From Geitlerinema sp. S16 (lineage in GTDB: Bacteria; Cyanobacteriota; Cyanobacteriia; Cyanobacteriales; Geitlerinemataceae): DNA of 64,000 nucleotides. The notes under the pieces are model-generated. The model was not told the origin of the DNA and did not search any database. It worked only from the letters and a program-made list of their open reading frames with translations. Within the stretch, counting starts at the first letter, position 1. Each line of letters begins with the position of its first letter. The position numbers and the translations under genes were made by a program. Shown one piece after another: positions 46,744 through 55,073 of this stretch. Where the stretch lies: assembly GCA_011390275.1 (NCBI GenBank), contig JAABST010000001.1:109524-173523 (forward strand). Reading direction: 5' to 3'.

Positions 46744-47388
46744 TCAGTCTTTACCAAAAGGCTGTCCCCAGCGTGACCAGCACTCTTTATTAAACGGCGG
46801 CTTCCAGGCTTGAATTAACGCCTGTTCAAGTTCCTGGCGTGCTTTGCGACCGCGCGGTGCGTGTAACCAAAAGGCGATCGCCACGCCGTGATCGATCCCG
46901 AGTTCATAATGCAAAGCGTAGTAGCGATCGAGGTAACGCTTACAATCGTGCTCGCCTCGCCACCGCCGTTCCGAGTTGTTCGACTCGCCAATATATAAAA
47001 CCAACGGCACAAAGCGATCGGCCACGAAATACAGGCAGGGATAGCCGCGTGTCGTCGCTGGTTTTCGCCAAAAGCTCATCGCTTGATACGACAGCGCCCA
47101 GGGGTCGATGGTTTTCGGATCGTGTGATTGAGGCTGAGTTTTGGCTTGACTTTCGGGCGGACTCTTGGCCTGAGTCTCGGGCTGAACCTGATACGTACCA
47201 CTGGCCTCAAACAGCGATCGCTGGACGGGCGCATCTTCACCTCGGATCGAACGCTGAAAATCCGCAATTTCGGTCTGCCAGGTCAAGAGCTGCCCGCGCG
47301 TCATCGTCAGTGACAGTGGCGATCGTAACGTTTTGTATGGTGTCGCTTTAATCTCAAATAATCGCAGTTGCTTTGCACCATCGACCAC
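46744..47388 (-). CDS. GIY-YIG nuclease domain protein
   Basis: The 214-residue protein has an N-terminal domain of about 100 residues with a low-complexity Gln/Lys/Ser/Pro stretch (PETQAKSPPESQAKTQPQS), then a GIY-YIG nuclease domain at about 112-205. GYPCLYFV stands for the GIY half; LVLYIGESNNSERRWRGEHD holds the YIG element and the catalytic Arg. A glutamate in ELEQALIQAWKPPFNKE provides the metal ligand. Such stand-alone proteins have unknown roles, although the domain occurs in UvrC, homing endonucleases and type II restriction enzymes. No methyltransferase is adjacent. Confidence 0.8.
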   Translation of the reverse strand: MVDGAKQLRLFEIKATPYKTLRSPLSLTMTRGQLLTWQTEIADFQRSIRGEDAPVQRSLFEASGTYQVQPETQAKSPPESQAKTQPQSHDPKTIDPWALSYQAMSFWRKPATTRGYPCLYFVADRFVPLVLYIGESNNSERRWRGEHDCKRYLDRYYALHYELGIDHGVAIAFWLHAPRGRKARQELEQALIQAWKPPFNKECWSRWGQPFGKD

Positions 47389-47439
47389 GTTTTAGATCCT
47401 CCATTTTTTGACGGCCATAAAAGTTGAATGTCATGAAGA

Positions 47440-49032
47440 TTAATACCAGCGAGTCTGAAAGTTACATAATTCTTCAAGTTCACAAATAGAGGGATAAAAA
47501 AAGTTTCTGAGACGCTGGCGTTGCTCACTATCTTGGGATGGATAGATGCCCACATTGTGAGGTGATAGATCGGGAATTGCCTGCTCCTGAATACCTAAAA
47601 ACTGAAATACTTGATTTAAGATTCGCTGCGGATGTGCAAATAAATCATCGCTCAGGATGATAAGAAGACGATCGGGCGGGAAGTGATGTTGCCAGCGCTT
47701 GAGATGAGGTACGTAGAGACTGGATGCCACTGCATTATCAAGGCGTTGAGAGTCATAGGAATTGTTCTCGATCGCTTCAATTTGCTGGGTGATAGCCACA
47801 TCTAGAGGACGTAAATCCCATGCACGACGAACATTGTGATAGTGATGAGAAATCGTACGATCAACTGGGTTTCTCAAAACGACAATGACTTTAAAACTTG
47901 GATAAACTTCAAGCATTCTCTGAGGAGAAAGATTATGCTGAAAATAAGTTGGGCTTGCATCGCCAGCAATGAATTCTAGTGAAGAAGGAACAGGCGGAAA
48001 ATGTGATAAAAACCAATTTTGACCACGCCCATAGCGCCATGACCAGTAGTCCAATTCTTTACGGGCTAAAGGAAGCACATGATGATGTTGTAAAAGATAT
48101 TGATACAAGGACGTTGAACCACTTTTCATCGTGCCAATTACAGCAAAGCTGGGTGTAACATCTTTTAAGGATTCAGCAGTATGATATATATCCGCACTGC
48201 TCTGAATTAGAGATGTTTTAGCGGCCTGCATACACAGCTCTTGAGCTTTCTTTCTTTGCCCAATGCGCAATAATATTTCCGCGTAGTTTAGTTGTCGAGC
48301 TTGCTGATCTGGTCGTTGTTTCCAGAGACGGTACAAGCATTGATGTAGCCTAGTATTCCAGGGATAGTCCAACAAATTATCCGACTCTCGTTTACGATCG
48401 TCGTTAGATAGAGAGCGATGTTTTTGACAAATTTGAAAGAAAACATACGCTGTTTTATCCCAACTGTTATCGGGCTGTTCTTCGATCGCACAAAGTAAGG
48501 CATTAAAAGCAGTATCCTGCTCTTCGAGGAAAAGGAGCGATAGGGCGATCGCTAGTAAATCATTCTCGTAGTGGATTGAGGTCTGTGTAATACCGACGGT
48601 GTGAGCGTTTTCTCTGACTTTTGTAACGATTGAGCGCAGGTATGTTTGTGCTGTCAATACCGCAGACCCTACAATTTTTTGGTGATAAGACTGTGTCGTA
48701 TTGGCTATATTGTCGCAAGGTGATTCTTGCAATTCAAGATTGATGAGCCGAATCTGAAGGGCTTCATGCCACTGGTTGCGATCGGTGTACAGATCAATCA
48801 GTGCTTGTCGTGCCGGTTTTGCGTGGGATGAGTTAAGGGCAAGGTTTTGATAACGGGCAATTGCACGATTTTCGTAACCGTGACTCTGCCAAAAATGGGC
48901 GATCTTCAGGGAACGTTGTGGTGATTTTCCCTGATAGATAAAACAGAACACATACTGGCAAAAGAAAGTTAGTTTTTGGACTATCCATCTCACACGGCTA
49001 TTGAGGTTTAAGACGATGACATTAATACCCAT
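47440..49032 (-). CDS. Sulfotransferase with N-terminal TPR-like region
   Basis: In 530 residues the first about 285 form helical repeats (AIARYQNLALNSSHAKPARQ, WHEALQIRLINLELQ), resembling TPR. A sulfotransferase domain fills 295-530: PAPS 5'-phosphosulfate loop FAVIGTMKSGSTSLYQYLL (296-314), DASPTYFQH, and the 3'-phosphate motif VVLRNPVDRTISHHYH (384-399). It resembles heparan-sulfate N-deacetylase/sulfotransferase-type domains and probably sulfates a glycan or small molecule. The start ATG overlaps the stop of the GAF-PAS gene (TAATG), so the two are translationally coupled. Base composition is more A+T-rich than the neighbours, suggesting transfer. Confidence 0.85.
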   Translation of the reverse strand: MGINVIVLNLNSRVRWIVQKLTFFCQYVFCFIYQGKSPQRSLKIAHFWQSHGYENRAIARYQNLALNSSHAKPARQALIDLYTDRNQWHEALQIRLINLELQESPCDNIANTTQSYHQKIVGSAVLTAQTYLRSIVTKVRENAHTVGITQTSIHYENDLLAIALSLLFLEEQDTAFNALLCAIEEQPDNSWDKTAYVFFQICQKHRSLSNDDRKRESDNLLDYPWNTRLHQCLYRLWKQRPDQQARQLNYAEILLRIGQRKKAQELCMQAAKTSLIQSSADIYHTAESLKDVTPSFAVIGTMKSGSTSLYQYLLQHHHVLPLARKELDYWSWRYGRGQNWFLSHFPPVPSSLEFIAGDASPTYFQHNLSPQRMLEVYPSFKVIVVLRNPVDRTISHHYHNVRRAWDLRPLDVAITQQIEAIENNSYDSQRLDNAVASSLYVPHLKRWQHHFPPDRLLIILSDDLFAHPQRILNQVFQFLGIQEQAIPDLSPHNVGIYPSQDSEQRQRLRNFFYPSICELEELCNFQTRWY

Positions 49033-50045
49033 TATACTAAGCGCACCGTCCCCATAATCGTTGATTTACCGTAGAACCGCGTGCGGTTGCCTTCCATTTC
49101 AACTGTAATGATTTCACCATCGCGTGTTCGTCCCTGAAATTCTGTGACAAACAGCGGTTCATTATTTTGAAAGCAGGCGGATATTTGAGCGTGGAGTGCT
49201 TTTATGCTGCTATCGGCCACTAGTTTAAAGAACGAATCAAGGGTGACGAGATCGCGAAAGGCATAGCCGAAGATCTCCGCTAGTCGAGGATTGGCGTACA
49301 GAAACTTGCCATTCGCCGTCAGGATATAGAGACCCGAAAATTCATATTTACCTTCCATAACGTCGGGCAGTTCAGCCAAGGGAAATTCGAGCGAATCGTC
49401 GTTCTCGGCGACGGGCGTTCTGGCTTCGGTTAGTTCGACGTTCAGGCGTAGGTTATCGAGGGCGATCGTGACTTGGGGAGTGAATAATTCGACAAATAGA
49501 TCCGCCATCGGCGTGCTGAAATGCTTCGGCTGGCCATGCATTAACGTCAACAGACCCAGGACGCGCTTTCCCTTAATTAACGGCACACATAGCGCCGATC
49601 GCACCGTATAGGGCTGACCCCGTAACTCAATCCAGCGCTCATCGGTGGTGGTTTCATCGACCTTGCCCGCTTTTTTGTGACGCATCACCCATCCGGCCAA
49701 CCCGCGATCGATCACCTGACCGATCAGATTATTTTTGCGCTCGCGTACCATCGCGCCTCGCGCCAAGATGCTTTCAATGATCACTTCAGATTCATCGAGC
49801 AAAAAAATACTGCTTTCTTCTGCCCCAAGCAGTGCGCTGGAGACGCGCATGATTTCTAGCAGCATCGATTTCAGACGCAGTCGCCCGGTGGCTGCAATCT
49901 CCATCGTCGCGACCCCACGCGCTAGCTCATGGAGACCGTGGGTCACACGCTCGATGTACTTTAAACGCCGACGATCGGCGTTGAGTTTCTGAATTGTTTC
50001 AAGGAGTTCGGGCTGAGAAAGTGTGGAATAGTCCAGGTCGTCCAT
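49032..50045 (-). CDS. GAF and PAS domain protein
   Basis: In 337 residues, a short coiled coil (10-40) precedes a GAF domain (about 55-205: ALLGAEESSIFLLDESE, LIGQVIDRGLAGWVM, RSALCVPLIKGKRVLGLLTL) and a PAS domain (about 225-335: FSGLYILTANGKFLYANPRL, EFQGRTRDGEIITVEMEGNR). No output domain (kinase, cyclase or DNA-binding) is visible, so it may work by protein contact. The GAF lacks the chromophore-binding cysteine of phytochromes in the expected place, so it is probably not a photoreceptor. Downstream, coupled, is the sulfotransferase gene. Confidence 0.82.
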   Translation of the reverse strand: MDDLDYSTLSQPELLETIQKLNADRRRLKYIERVTHGLHELARGVATMEIAATGRLRLKSMLLEIMRVSSALLGAEESSIFLLDESEVIIESILARGAMVRERKNNLIGQVIDRGLAGWVMRHKKAGKVDETTTDERWIELRGQPYTVRSALCVPLIKGKRVLGLLTLMHGQPKHFSTPMADLFVELFTPQVTIALDNLRLNVELTEARTPVAENDDSLEFPLAELPDVMEGKYEFSGLYILTANGKFLYANPRLAEIFGYAFRDLVTLDSFFKLVADSSIKALHAQISACFQNNEPLFVTEFQGRTRDGEIITVEMEGNRTRFYGKSTIMGTVRLV

Positions 50046-50189
50046 AGTGATTGCGTCATCAGGATTGATGGTAGATGCTCGAACGTGGTGTCTTTAGGGA
50101 TCGTTCTGAGGCTGACTATTGATCTGGAGATGATGATCAATGCTCTAACGCTAACTTAGAAACAGGCCGGTGTGGCGATCGTAAACCTG

Positions 50190-50206
50190 CGTAATACAAT
50201 ATTACG
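50190..50206 (+). promoter_or_regulatory. Palindrome overlapping a -10-like TACAAT, upstream of purB
   Basis: CGTAATA-CAA-TATTACG is a perfect 7-base inverted repeat. TACAAT (50195-50200) within it matches five of six -10 bases, and the purB start is 30 bases away. A regulator could thus block the promoter. Spacing GTA-N9-TAC does not fit the NtcA GTA-N8-TAC site. Confidence 0.4.
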
Positions 50207-50229
50207 GCTGTATTCGTGACGGATGGTAC

Positions 50230-51528
50230 ATGTCGATCGATCGCTATACCCTGCCTGAGATGGGCGATATTTGGACTGATGAGTATAAATTCGGAACCTG
50301 GCTAGAGGTCGAAGTCGCGGTCTGCGAAGCTCAAGCGGAACTGGGCTATATCCCCCAAGAAGCGGTAGACGAGATCAAGGCCAAGGCGCAGTTCGACGTT
50401 AAACGCATTCTTGAAATTGAAGCGGAAGTCCGTCACGATGTCATTGCGTTTTTGACGAATGTGAATGAATACGTGGGCGATGCCGGTCGCTATATTCACA
50501 AGGGCATGACCAGTTCGGATGTGTTGGATACGGCGTTGGCGCTGCAAATGGTCAAGAGTGCCGATATTTTGCTGGTGTCGCTGGATACGGCGATCGAGGC
50601 GATCCGCGTCCAAGCCCGCAATCATAAAGACACAATCTGCGTGGGACGCTCCCACGGGATTCACGCCGAGCCGATGACCTTTGGCTTTAAGCTGGCGGGC
50701 TGGCTGGCGGAGATGCTGCGGAATCGCGATCGGCTGGTGGCGGCGCGGGAATCGATCGCTGTCGGGCAGATTTCGGGCGCGATCGGAACCTACGGCAACA
50801 TCGATCCCCAGGTGGAAGCGCTGACCTGCGAAAAGCTGGGTTTACGTGTGGATAAAGCCTCGACTCAGGTGATTTCGCGCGATGTCCACGCTGAGTTTGT
50901 GCAGTGCATGGCGCTGATTGCGGCGTCGATCGAGCGTTTCGCGGTGGAAATCCGCAACCTTCAGCGTACGGATGTGCTGGAAGTGGAGGAGTTTTTCTCG
51001 AAGGGTCAAAAGGGTTCGTCGGCGATGCCGCACAAGCGCAACCCGATTCGATCGGAGCGTCTGACGGGTTTGGCGCGGGTGATTCGGGGTAATGCGGTGG
51101 CGGCGCTGGAAAATGTGGCGCTGTGGCATGAGCGCGATATTTCTCACAGTTCGGTGGAGCGGATGATCCTGCCGGATAGCTGCACGGTGCTGCATTTCAT
51201 GTTGCATGAGCTGACGAATCTGGTCTCGAAGTTGCTGATCTATCCTGAGAATATGGAGCGCAACATGAACCTTTACGGCGGCGCGATCTTCAGCCAAAGT
51301 GTGCTGTTGGCGTTGGTGGATAAGGGTTTGACGCGGGAGGATGCGTACGCGATCGTGCAGTCTTGCGCTCATGAGGCGTGGAATAAGGACGGCGGCAATT
51401 TCCGATCGTTGGTTGAGGCGGACGATCGGGTTACGTCGCAGCTTTCGGCGGAGGAGATCGCGACCTGTTTCGATCCGCATCGTCAGCTCAAATCGCTGGA
51501 TTTGGTTTACGAACGTTTGGGTATTTAA
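50230..51528 (+). CDS. purB: Adenylosuccinate lyase
   Basis: PurB acts twice in purine synthesis, splitting fumarate from SAICAR and from adenylosuccinate. The 432-residue protein starts MSIDRYTLPEMGDIW and contains TSSDVLDTALALQM, GRSHGIHAEPMTFGFK (catalytic His region) and the fumarate-lyase signature GSSAMPHKRNPI. The C-terminal lyase domain is complete. A terminator follows 22 bases after the stop. Confidence 0.96.
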   Translation: MSIDRYTLPEMGDIWTDEYKFGTWLEVEVAVCEAQAELGYIPQEAVDEIKAKAQFDVKRILEIEAEVRHDVIAFLTNVNEYVGDAGRYIHKGMTSSDVLDTALALQMVKSADILLVSLDTAIEAIRVQARNHKDTICVGRSHGIHAEPMTFGFKLAGWLAEMLRNRDRLVAARESIAVGQISGAIGTYGNIDPQVEALTCEKLGLRVDKASTQVISRDVHAEFVQCMALIAASIERFAVEIRNLQRTDVLEVEEFFSKGQKGSSAMPHKRNPIRSERLTGLARVIRGNAVAALENVALWHERDISHSSVERMILPDSCTVLHFMLHELTNLVSKLLIYPENMERNMNLYGGAIFSQSVLLALVDKGLTREDAYAIVQSCAHEAWNKDGGNFRSLVEADDRVTSQLSAEEIATCFDPHRQLKSLDLVYERLGI

Positions 51529-51550
51529 GGCGTTATACCGACTAAATGCT

Positions 51551-51583
51551 AAAAGTCCGATCACTTGAAGCGATCGGACTTTT
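51551..51583 (+). terminator. Terminator of purB; near-twin of 54587-54617
   Basis: AAAAGTCCGATC (51551-51562) pairs with GATCGGACTTTT (51572-51583) and T-rich sequence follows. The sequence GTCCGATC-CTT-AAGCGATCGGACTT recurs with two base differences beyond the restriction gene. Confidence 0.85.
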
Positions 51584-51606
51584 TTATTTTTTATTACAGT
51601 CTGTTG

Positions 51607-54459
51607 TTAGCGTTGTACGGGTGGGTTATGCGGGTTCCAGGGGCCGATGATGGGTTGATTTTGGTGTTCTTGGGCGGCGAGGTCTTGGTTGAGTTCGAGG
51701 AGTTTTTCAAGGGGGTCGTCGCTGAGGCTGAAGCGGTAGGCGGCGAGGACGAGTTTATCGAGTTGTTGATGGAGTTTGGCGAGTTGGCTACTGGGTTCGT
51801 TGAAATATTGGTTATACAGGCCAGTGATTCCGTAGCGTTTTTTGTTCATGACTTGGCTACGGTATTCGTGTAGTTCTAGAGCTTTGTCGCGAATTTTTTC
51901 GCTTTGTTTGACCGTTGGTGTTTGGGGGAATGGGAAAGTTTCAAAGCAGGTTTTATGGGTGTAAGCAATATCTGATTTGAGGGTTGACTTTTGAGCCTGC
52001 ATCCAGGCACGATGAGTGCTTGATAGTAAAATCCCTAAAACATAAAAATCATCAGTCCCAAGTACTACTGATTTATCACCGGGGAACCATTCCTCCGGGA
52101 CAGAAAGAAAAACAGCCCATTTTGAAACTCGTGGAACGGTTAGATAAGAGGATAGCGACTCGATTACATTCCGCATTGCAGGGCGTTTCTCCCCGTATTT
52201 CCACCAATTTTCTTTTGTAACTTTACGTCGATTCTTGCTACGTTCTAGCTTGACATGTTCTTGTAAGTATTTGAACGGAAGACTATATTCTTCGGCTCCT
52301 TCTAATGATTGATTATTGAAATCAATAATCCATCGATCGGGCTTACCATCTATATTTTTTGCCAAATTTGACCCCATTGAAAATAATTTCAGTACGTCAG
52401 CATTTTTTGCATCCGCTGCAATCCACTCATTGACCTGATCCTCCGTCACAATAAACCCCTTGCCGATGGGAATCACACCCTGAAAACACCAATTCAAATT
52501 TGCCCGTAACCGCGCCGCCCCCGACACATCCACCTTGTCACTCAACGACGAACTAATCCGTGACACCTCCCGCTCATCCAACACCAACCGCGACGGCTCC
52601 CGCTTGCACCAATTCACCAAACTCACATGCACATTGGCCTTTGCTCCCACCCGCTGCGCCTTATTTTTATCCTTCTCATCCTCCGTCTTCACATACCACG
52701 GCTGCGACGACACCGCCGTATGGATAAACCCACCATTCGCCACAATATAATCCAACGCCGCCACCCGACTCTTGCCCTGCGCGATCGAATTTGTCGCCAC
52801 CAAACCCGCCCGACCATCTTCCTTTAGACGATCGTGCGCCAACCGGAACCAATACGAACAAAAATCCACCGAATCCTTCACCTCATCAAACCGCTTAAAC
52901 ACCCGCTCCATATACCCATCTCCCAACGCCAACCGCACATGTTTCCCACCCAAAAACGGCGGATTACCAATAATCGCATCCACCTCCGGCCAGGGATAAA
53001 ACAACGCATCACCACACACAATATTGTGATCGAGCTGATCCAACGGTAACGATGGCTCCGACGCCAAACCATACTTATCGATCGCAATTCGCCGCGCGAT
53101 CGAGAGCGTCACCCGCGCCAATTCCACCGCAAACTGATTTTGATCAATCCCGAAAAACTGCATCGGCGAGACCAACGGCTCAAGCTGCGCCGTACCGCCC
53201 AAATTGGCGATCGCCTCGCGTAACTGCACCTCAATGCCCTTCAGCTCGATATACGCCACATAAAGGAAATTTCCTGACCCACAGGCCGGATCTAACACCT
53301 TGTAATTCGCGAGTTCCGATTGCAGCGCGATCGCCTCCGCTAACGTCGTAGCCGCCGCGATCTTTTCCTCCCAATAGGCCGTAATCGTCGGGTAGACAAT
53401 CTTAAGAATATCCACCTCTGCTGTAAAGTGAATTCCGTATTTTCGTCGTTCTGACTCCAGCACACTTAAGCCATTAGAACCGTTACCATTAACGATTTTG
53501 CTATGCTCAATTACCCCTTCAAAAATATTTCCAAAAATCGACGGGCGAACATCTTTCCAATTGTCCTGTGCTGCTGTGAGCAATAACGGTAACTCGGTGG
53601 GAGATAACTCAATAGTCTCAACCTTGCTAAATAACCCGCCGTTAAAGTAATCAACGCCTTGAAAATGACCGATCGGAACAACTCCCGGCTCATTCATCAG
53701 TCGGAATAACATACCTAAAATGTCATAACAGGTTTGCTTCTCTTCTAAGCAACGCTGCACCTGTCGTGTAAATAATGTTTCCGGTAAGAGTTTGCGATCC
53801 TCGGCAAACATGCAGAGTACACATTGCAAAATAAACCGCTGTAATATGTCCTCTTGAAAATTCGCTTGCTTTGATAATCGCTTATAAACAGAACCATAAA
53901 GCTCGCCCATTCGACGAGCGGCCTGCTCGGTAATTTCAGCCTGATTATTCCGAAATGGTGGATTTTCATCTCCCACCATAAATCGCAGTGAGCCAAAGCG
54001 ATCCGGCAGTTCCTCAAGGGCAATGATATCGATCGGATCTTGTACCTGCCGATCAAAATCATAAATGTGCAATTCCACAAAATTACACAGCACAATAAAA
54101 CGCGGGCGACCGGGCGTAATATTTGACCAATAGCGTTTGACTTGGGGCAGATGTTTATGCAAATCCTCACCCCGCGACTTCATCTCAAACAACACGCCCA
54201 ATCTAGACCACTGCCCCTCTGGCGTCTCCTCAAGCTTACGCCACAGCAAATCTGCATAGCCCGTTTTTCCTGTTGGGCTGGCATTGGGAATCGGCGCTTG
54301 AAATTCTGCACCAGCGGCCATTGCGTCTGTATAGCCACAGGCTTGAAATAAGCGATTCAAAAATGTCTCTGCCTGTTCTTTCTCACTCGAAAAATCGCGA
54401 CAGGCTTTGACAAATTGTTCAATTTTTTGACGATCGATAAAACCTTGATTATTTGCCAT
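51607..54459 (-). CDS. MmeI-like type II restriction-modification enzyme (class I SAM DNA methyltransferase)
   Basis: From ATG 54459 (MANNQGF; AGG nine bases before) the protein is 950 residues; a GTG at 54483 is an alternative. The N terminus has a PD-(D/E)xK nuclease region (GYADLLWRK about 75, GVLFEMKSRGEDL about 95), a helical spacer, then an N6-adenine methyltransferase with motif I VLDPACGSGNFLYVAY and motif IV IIGNPPFLGGK. Target recognition and helical C-terminal domains (FKYLQEHVKL, DFYVLGILLSSTHRAWM, FPFPQ) complete the MmeI/type IIL plan, in which one polypeptide cuts and methylates. The segment 51900-52400 and 53400-54400 is A+T-richer than neighbours. Recognition sequence cannot be read. 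Confidence 0.88.
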   Translation of the reverse strand: MANNQGFIDRQKIEQFVKACRDFSSEKEQAETFLNRLFQACGYTDAMAAGAEFQAPIPNASPTGKTGYADLLWRKLEETPEGQWSRLGVLFEMKSRGEDLHKHLPQVKRYWSNITPGRPRFIVLCNFVELHIYDFDRQVQDPIDIIALEELPDRFGSLRFMVGDENPPFRNNQAEITEQAARRMGELYGSVYKRLSKQANFQEDILQRFILQCVLCMFAEDRKLLPETLFTRQVQRCLEEKQTCYDILGMLFRLMNEPGVVPIGHFQGVDYFNGGLFSKVETIELSPTELPLLLTAAQDNWKDVRPSIFGNIFEGVIEHSKIVNGNGSNGLSVLESERRKYGIHFTAEVDILKIVYPTITAYWEEKIAAATTLAEAIALQSELANYKVLDPACGSGNFLYVAYIELKGIEVQLREAIANLGGTAQLEPLVSPMQFFGIDQNQFAVELARVTLSIARRIAIDKYGLASEPSLPLDQLDHNIVCGDALFYPWPEVDAIIGNPPFLGGKHVRLALGDGYMERVFKRFDEVKDSVDFCSYWFRLAHDRLKEDGRAGLVATNSIAQGKSRVAALDYIVANGGFIHTAVSSQPWYVKTEDEKDKNKAQRVGAKANVHVSLVNWCKREPSRLVLDEREVSRISSSLSDKVDVSGAARLRANLNWCFQGVIPIGKGFIVTEDQVNEWIAADAKNADVLKLFSMGSNLAKNIDGKPDRWIIDFNNQSLEGAEEYSLPFKYLQEHVKLERSKNRRKVTKENWWKYGEKRPAMRNVIESLSSYLTVPRVSKWAVFLSVPEEWFPGDKSVVLGTDDFYVLGILLSSTHRAWMQAQKSTLKSDIAYTHKTCFETFPFPQTPTVKQSEKIRDKALELHEYRSQVMNKKRYGITGLYNQYFNEPSSQLAKLHQQLDKLVLAAYRFSLSDDPLEKLLELNQDLAAQEHQNQPIIGPWNPHNPPVQR

Positions 54460-54586
54460 CGTTTGCCTAGATTTCTTACCCACAAAAACACAGTTACATT
54501 AGCGATTCGCATGAAGCTTGACGCTGGGTTTGGATTATGTACAGTTTAACTCACGCTGTGATCGTATCACTCCCCATAAAAAACGA

Positions 54587-54617
54587 GAAGTCCGATCGCT
54601 TCAAGCGATCGGACTTC
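54587..54617 (-). terminator. Perfect 15-bp hairpin terminator of the gene at 54645
   Basis: GAAGTCCGATCGCTT (54587-54601), loop C, AAGCGATCGGACTTC (54603-54617). On the minus strand CTCGTTTTTT follows. It contains GCGATCG and nearly repeats the purB terminator. Confidence 0.8.
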
Positions 54618-54644
54618 TATACAACACGATATGTTTTGATTCCG

Positions 54645-54965
54645 CTAGGCAACAGCGAACTTCAGCACACGACGCTTGAAACGCAGATCCGCACGCTGGG
54701 CGATCGTGCGGATTTGCACCAAACGATCGCGCTCACTTTGCAGAGTTTCAACGTCAGGAGCTTTGAGGTAAGACTTAAACGCAACGTGTTCGACCTTGAC
54801 GAGCCGATCGTACAATTCCGCCGCCTCACGGATGCGCGGATTGCGTCGCAGGATCGCACCAGGGCTGGGGTCGATCGTGCGGTAAAGCGTGTAGACAAAA
54901 TCGATCACGATGAAGCTCATGAAGAGCGACGGGATCGCGACGATCGAAAATTTTAGCAAGTTCAT
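54645..54965 (-). CDS. Small single-pass membrane protein, unknown
   Basis: The 106 residues from ATG 54965 start MNLLKFSIVAIPSLFMSFIV, one membrane helix, followed by a charged helical tail (RREAAELYDRLVKVEHVAFK-like composition and RDRLVQIRTIAQRADLRFKR). A longer frame to 55046 adds residues without membrane or conserved features. I do not recognise the family. It lies between the restriction gene and the glycosyltransferase, both on the minus strand, with its own terminator. Confidence 0.6.
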   Translation of the reverse strand: MNLLKFSIVAIPSLFMSFIVIDFVYTLYRTIDPSPGAILRRNPRIREAAELYDRLVKVEHVAFKSYLKAPDVETLQSERDRLVQIRTIAQRADLRFKRRVLKFAVA

Positions 54966-55073
54966 GATCTGGGGTGTACCGGTAACGACGCAGGAGCGAA
55001 CCGATCGGGGTTCATAGTTACGACCAAAATAGCATCGACTGAGCAAAAAAATGATGCCGTTTATTACAACGCT

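Noticed and set aside
50190..50206. NtcA binding site upstream of purB
   Set aside because: Spacing is GTA-N9-TAC rather than GTA-N8-TAC.
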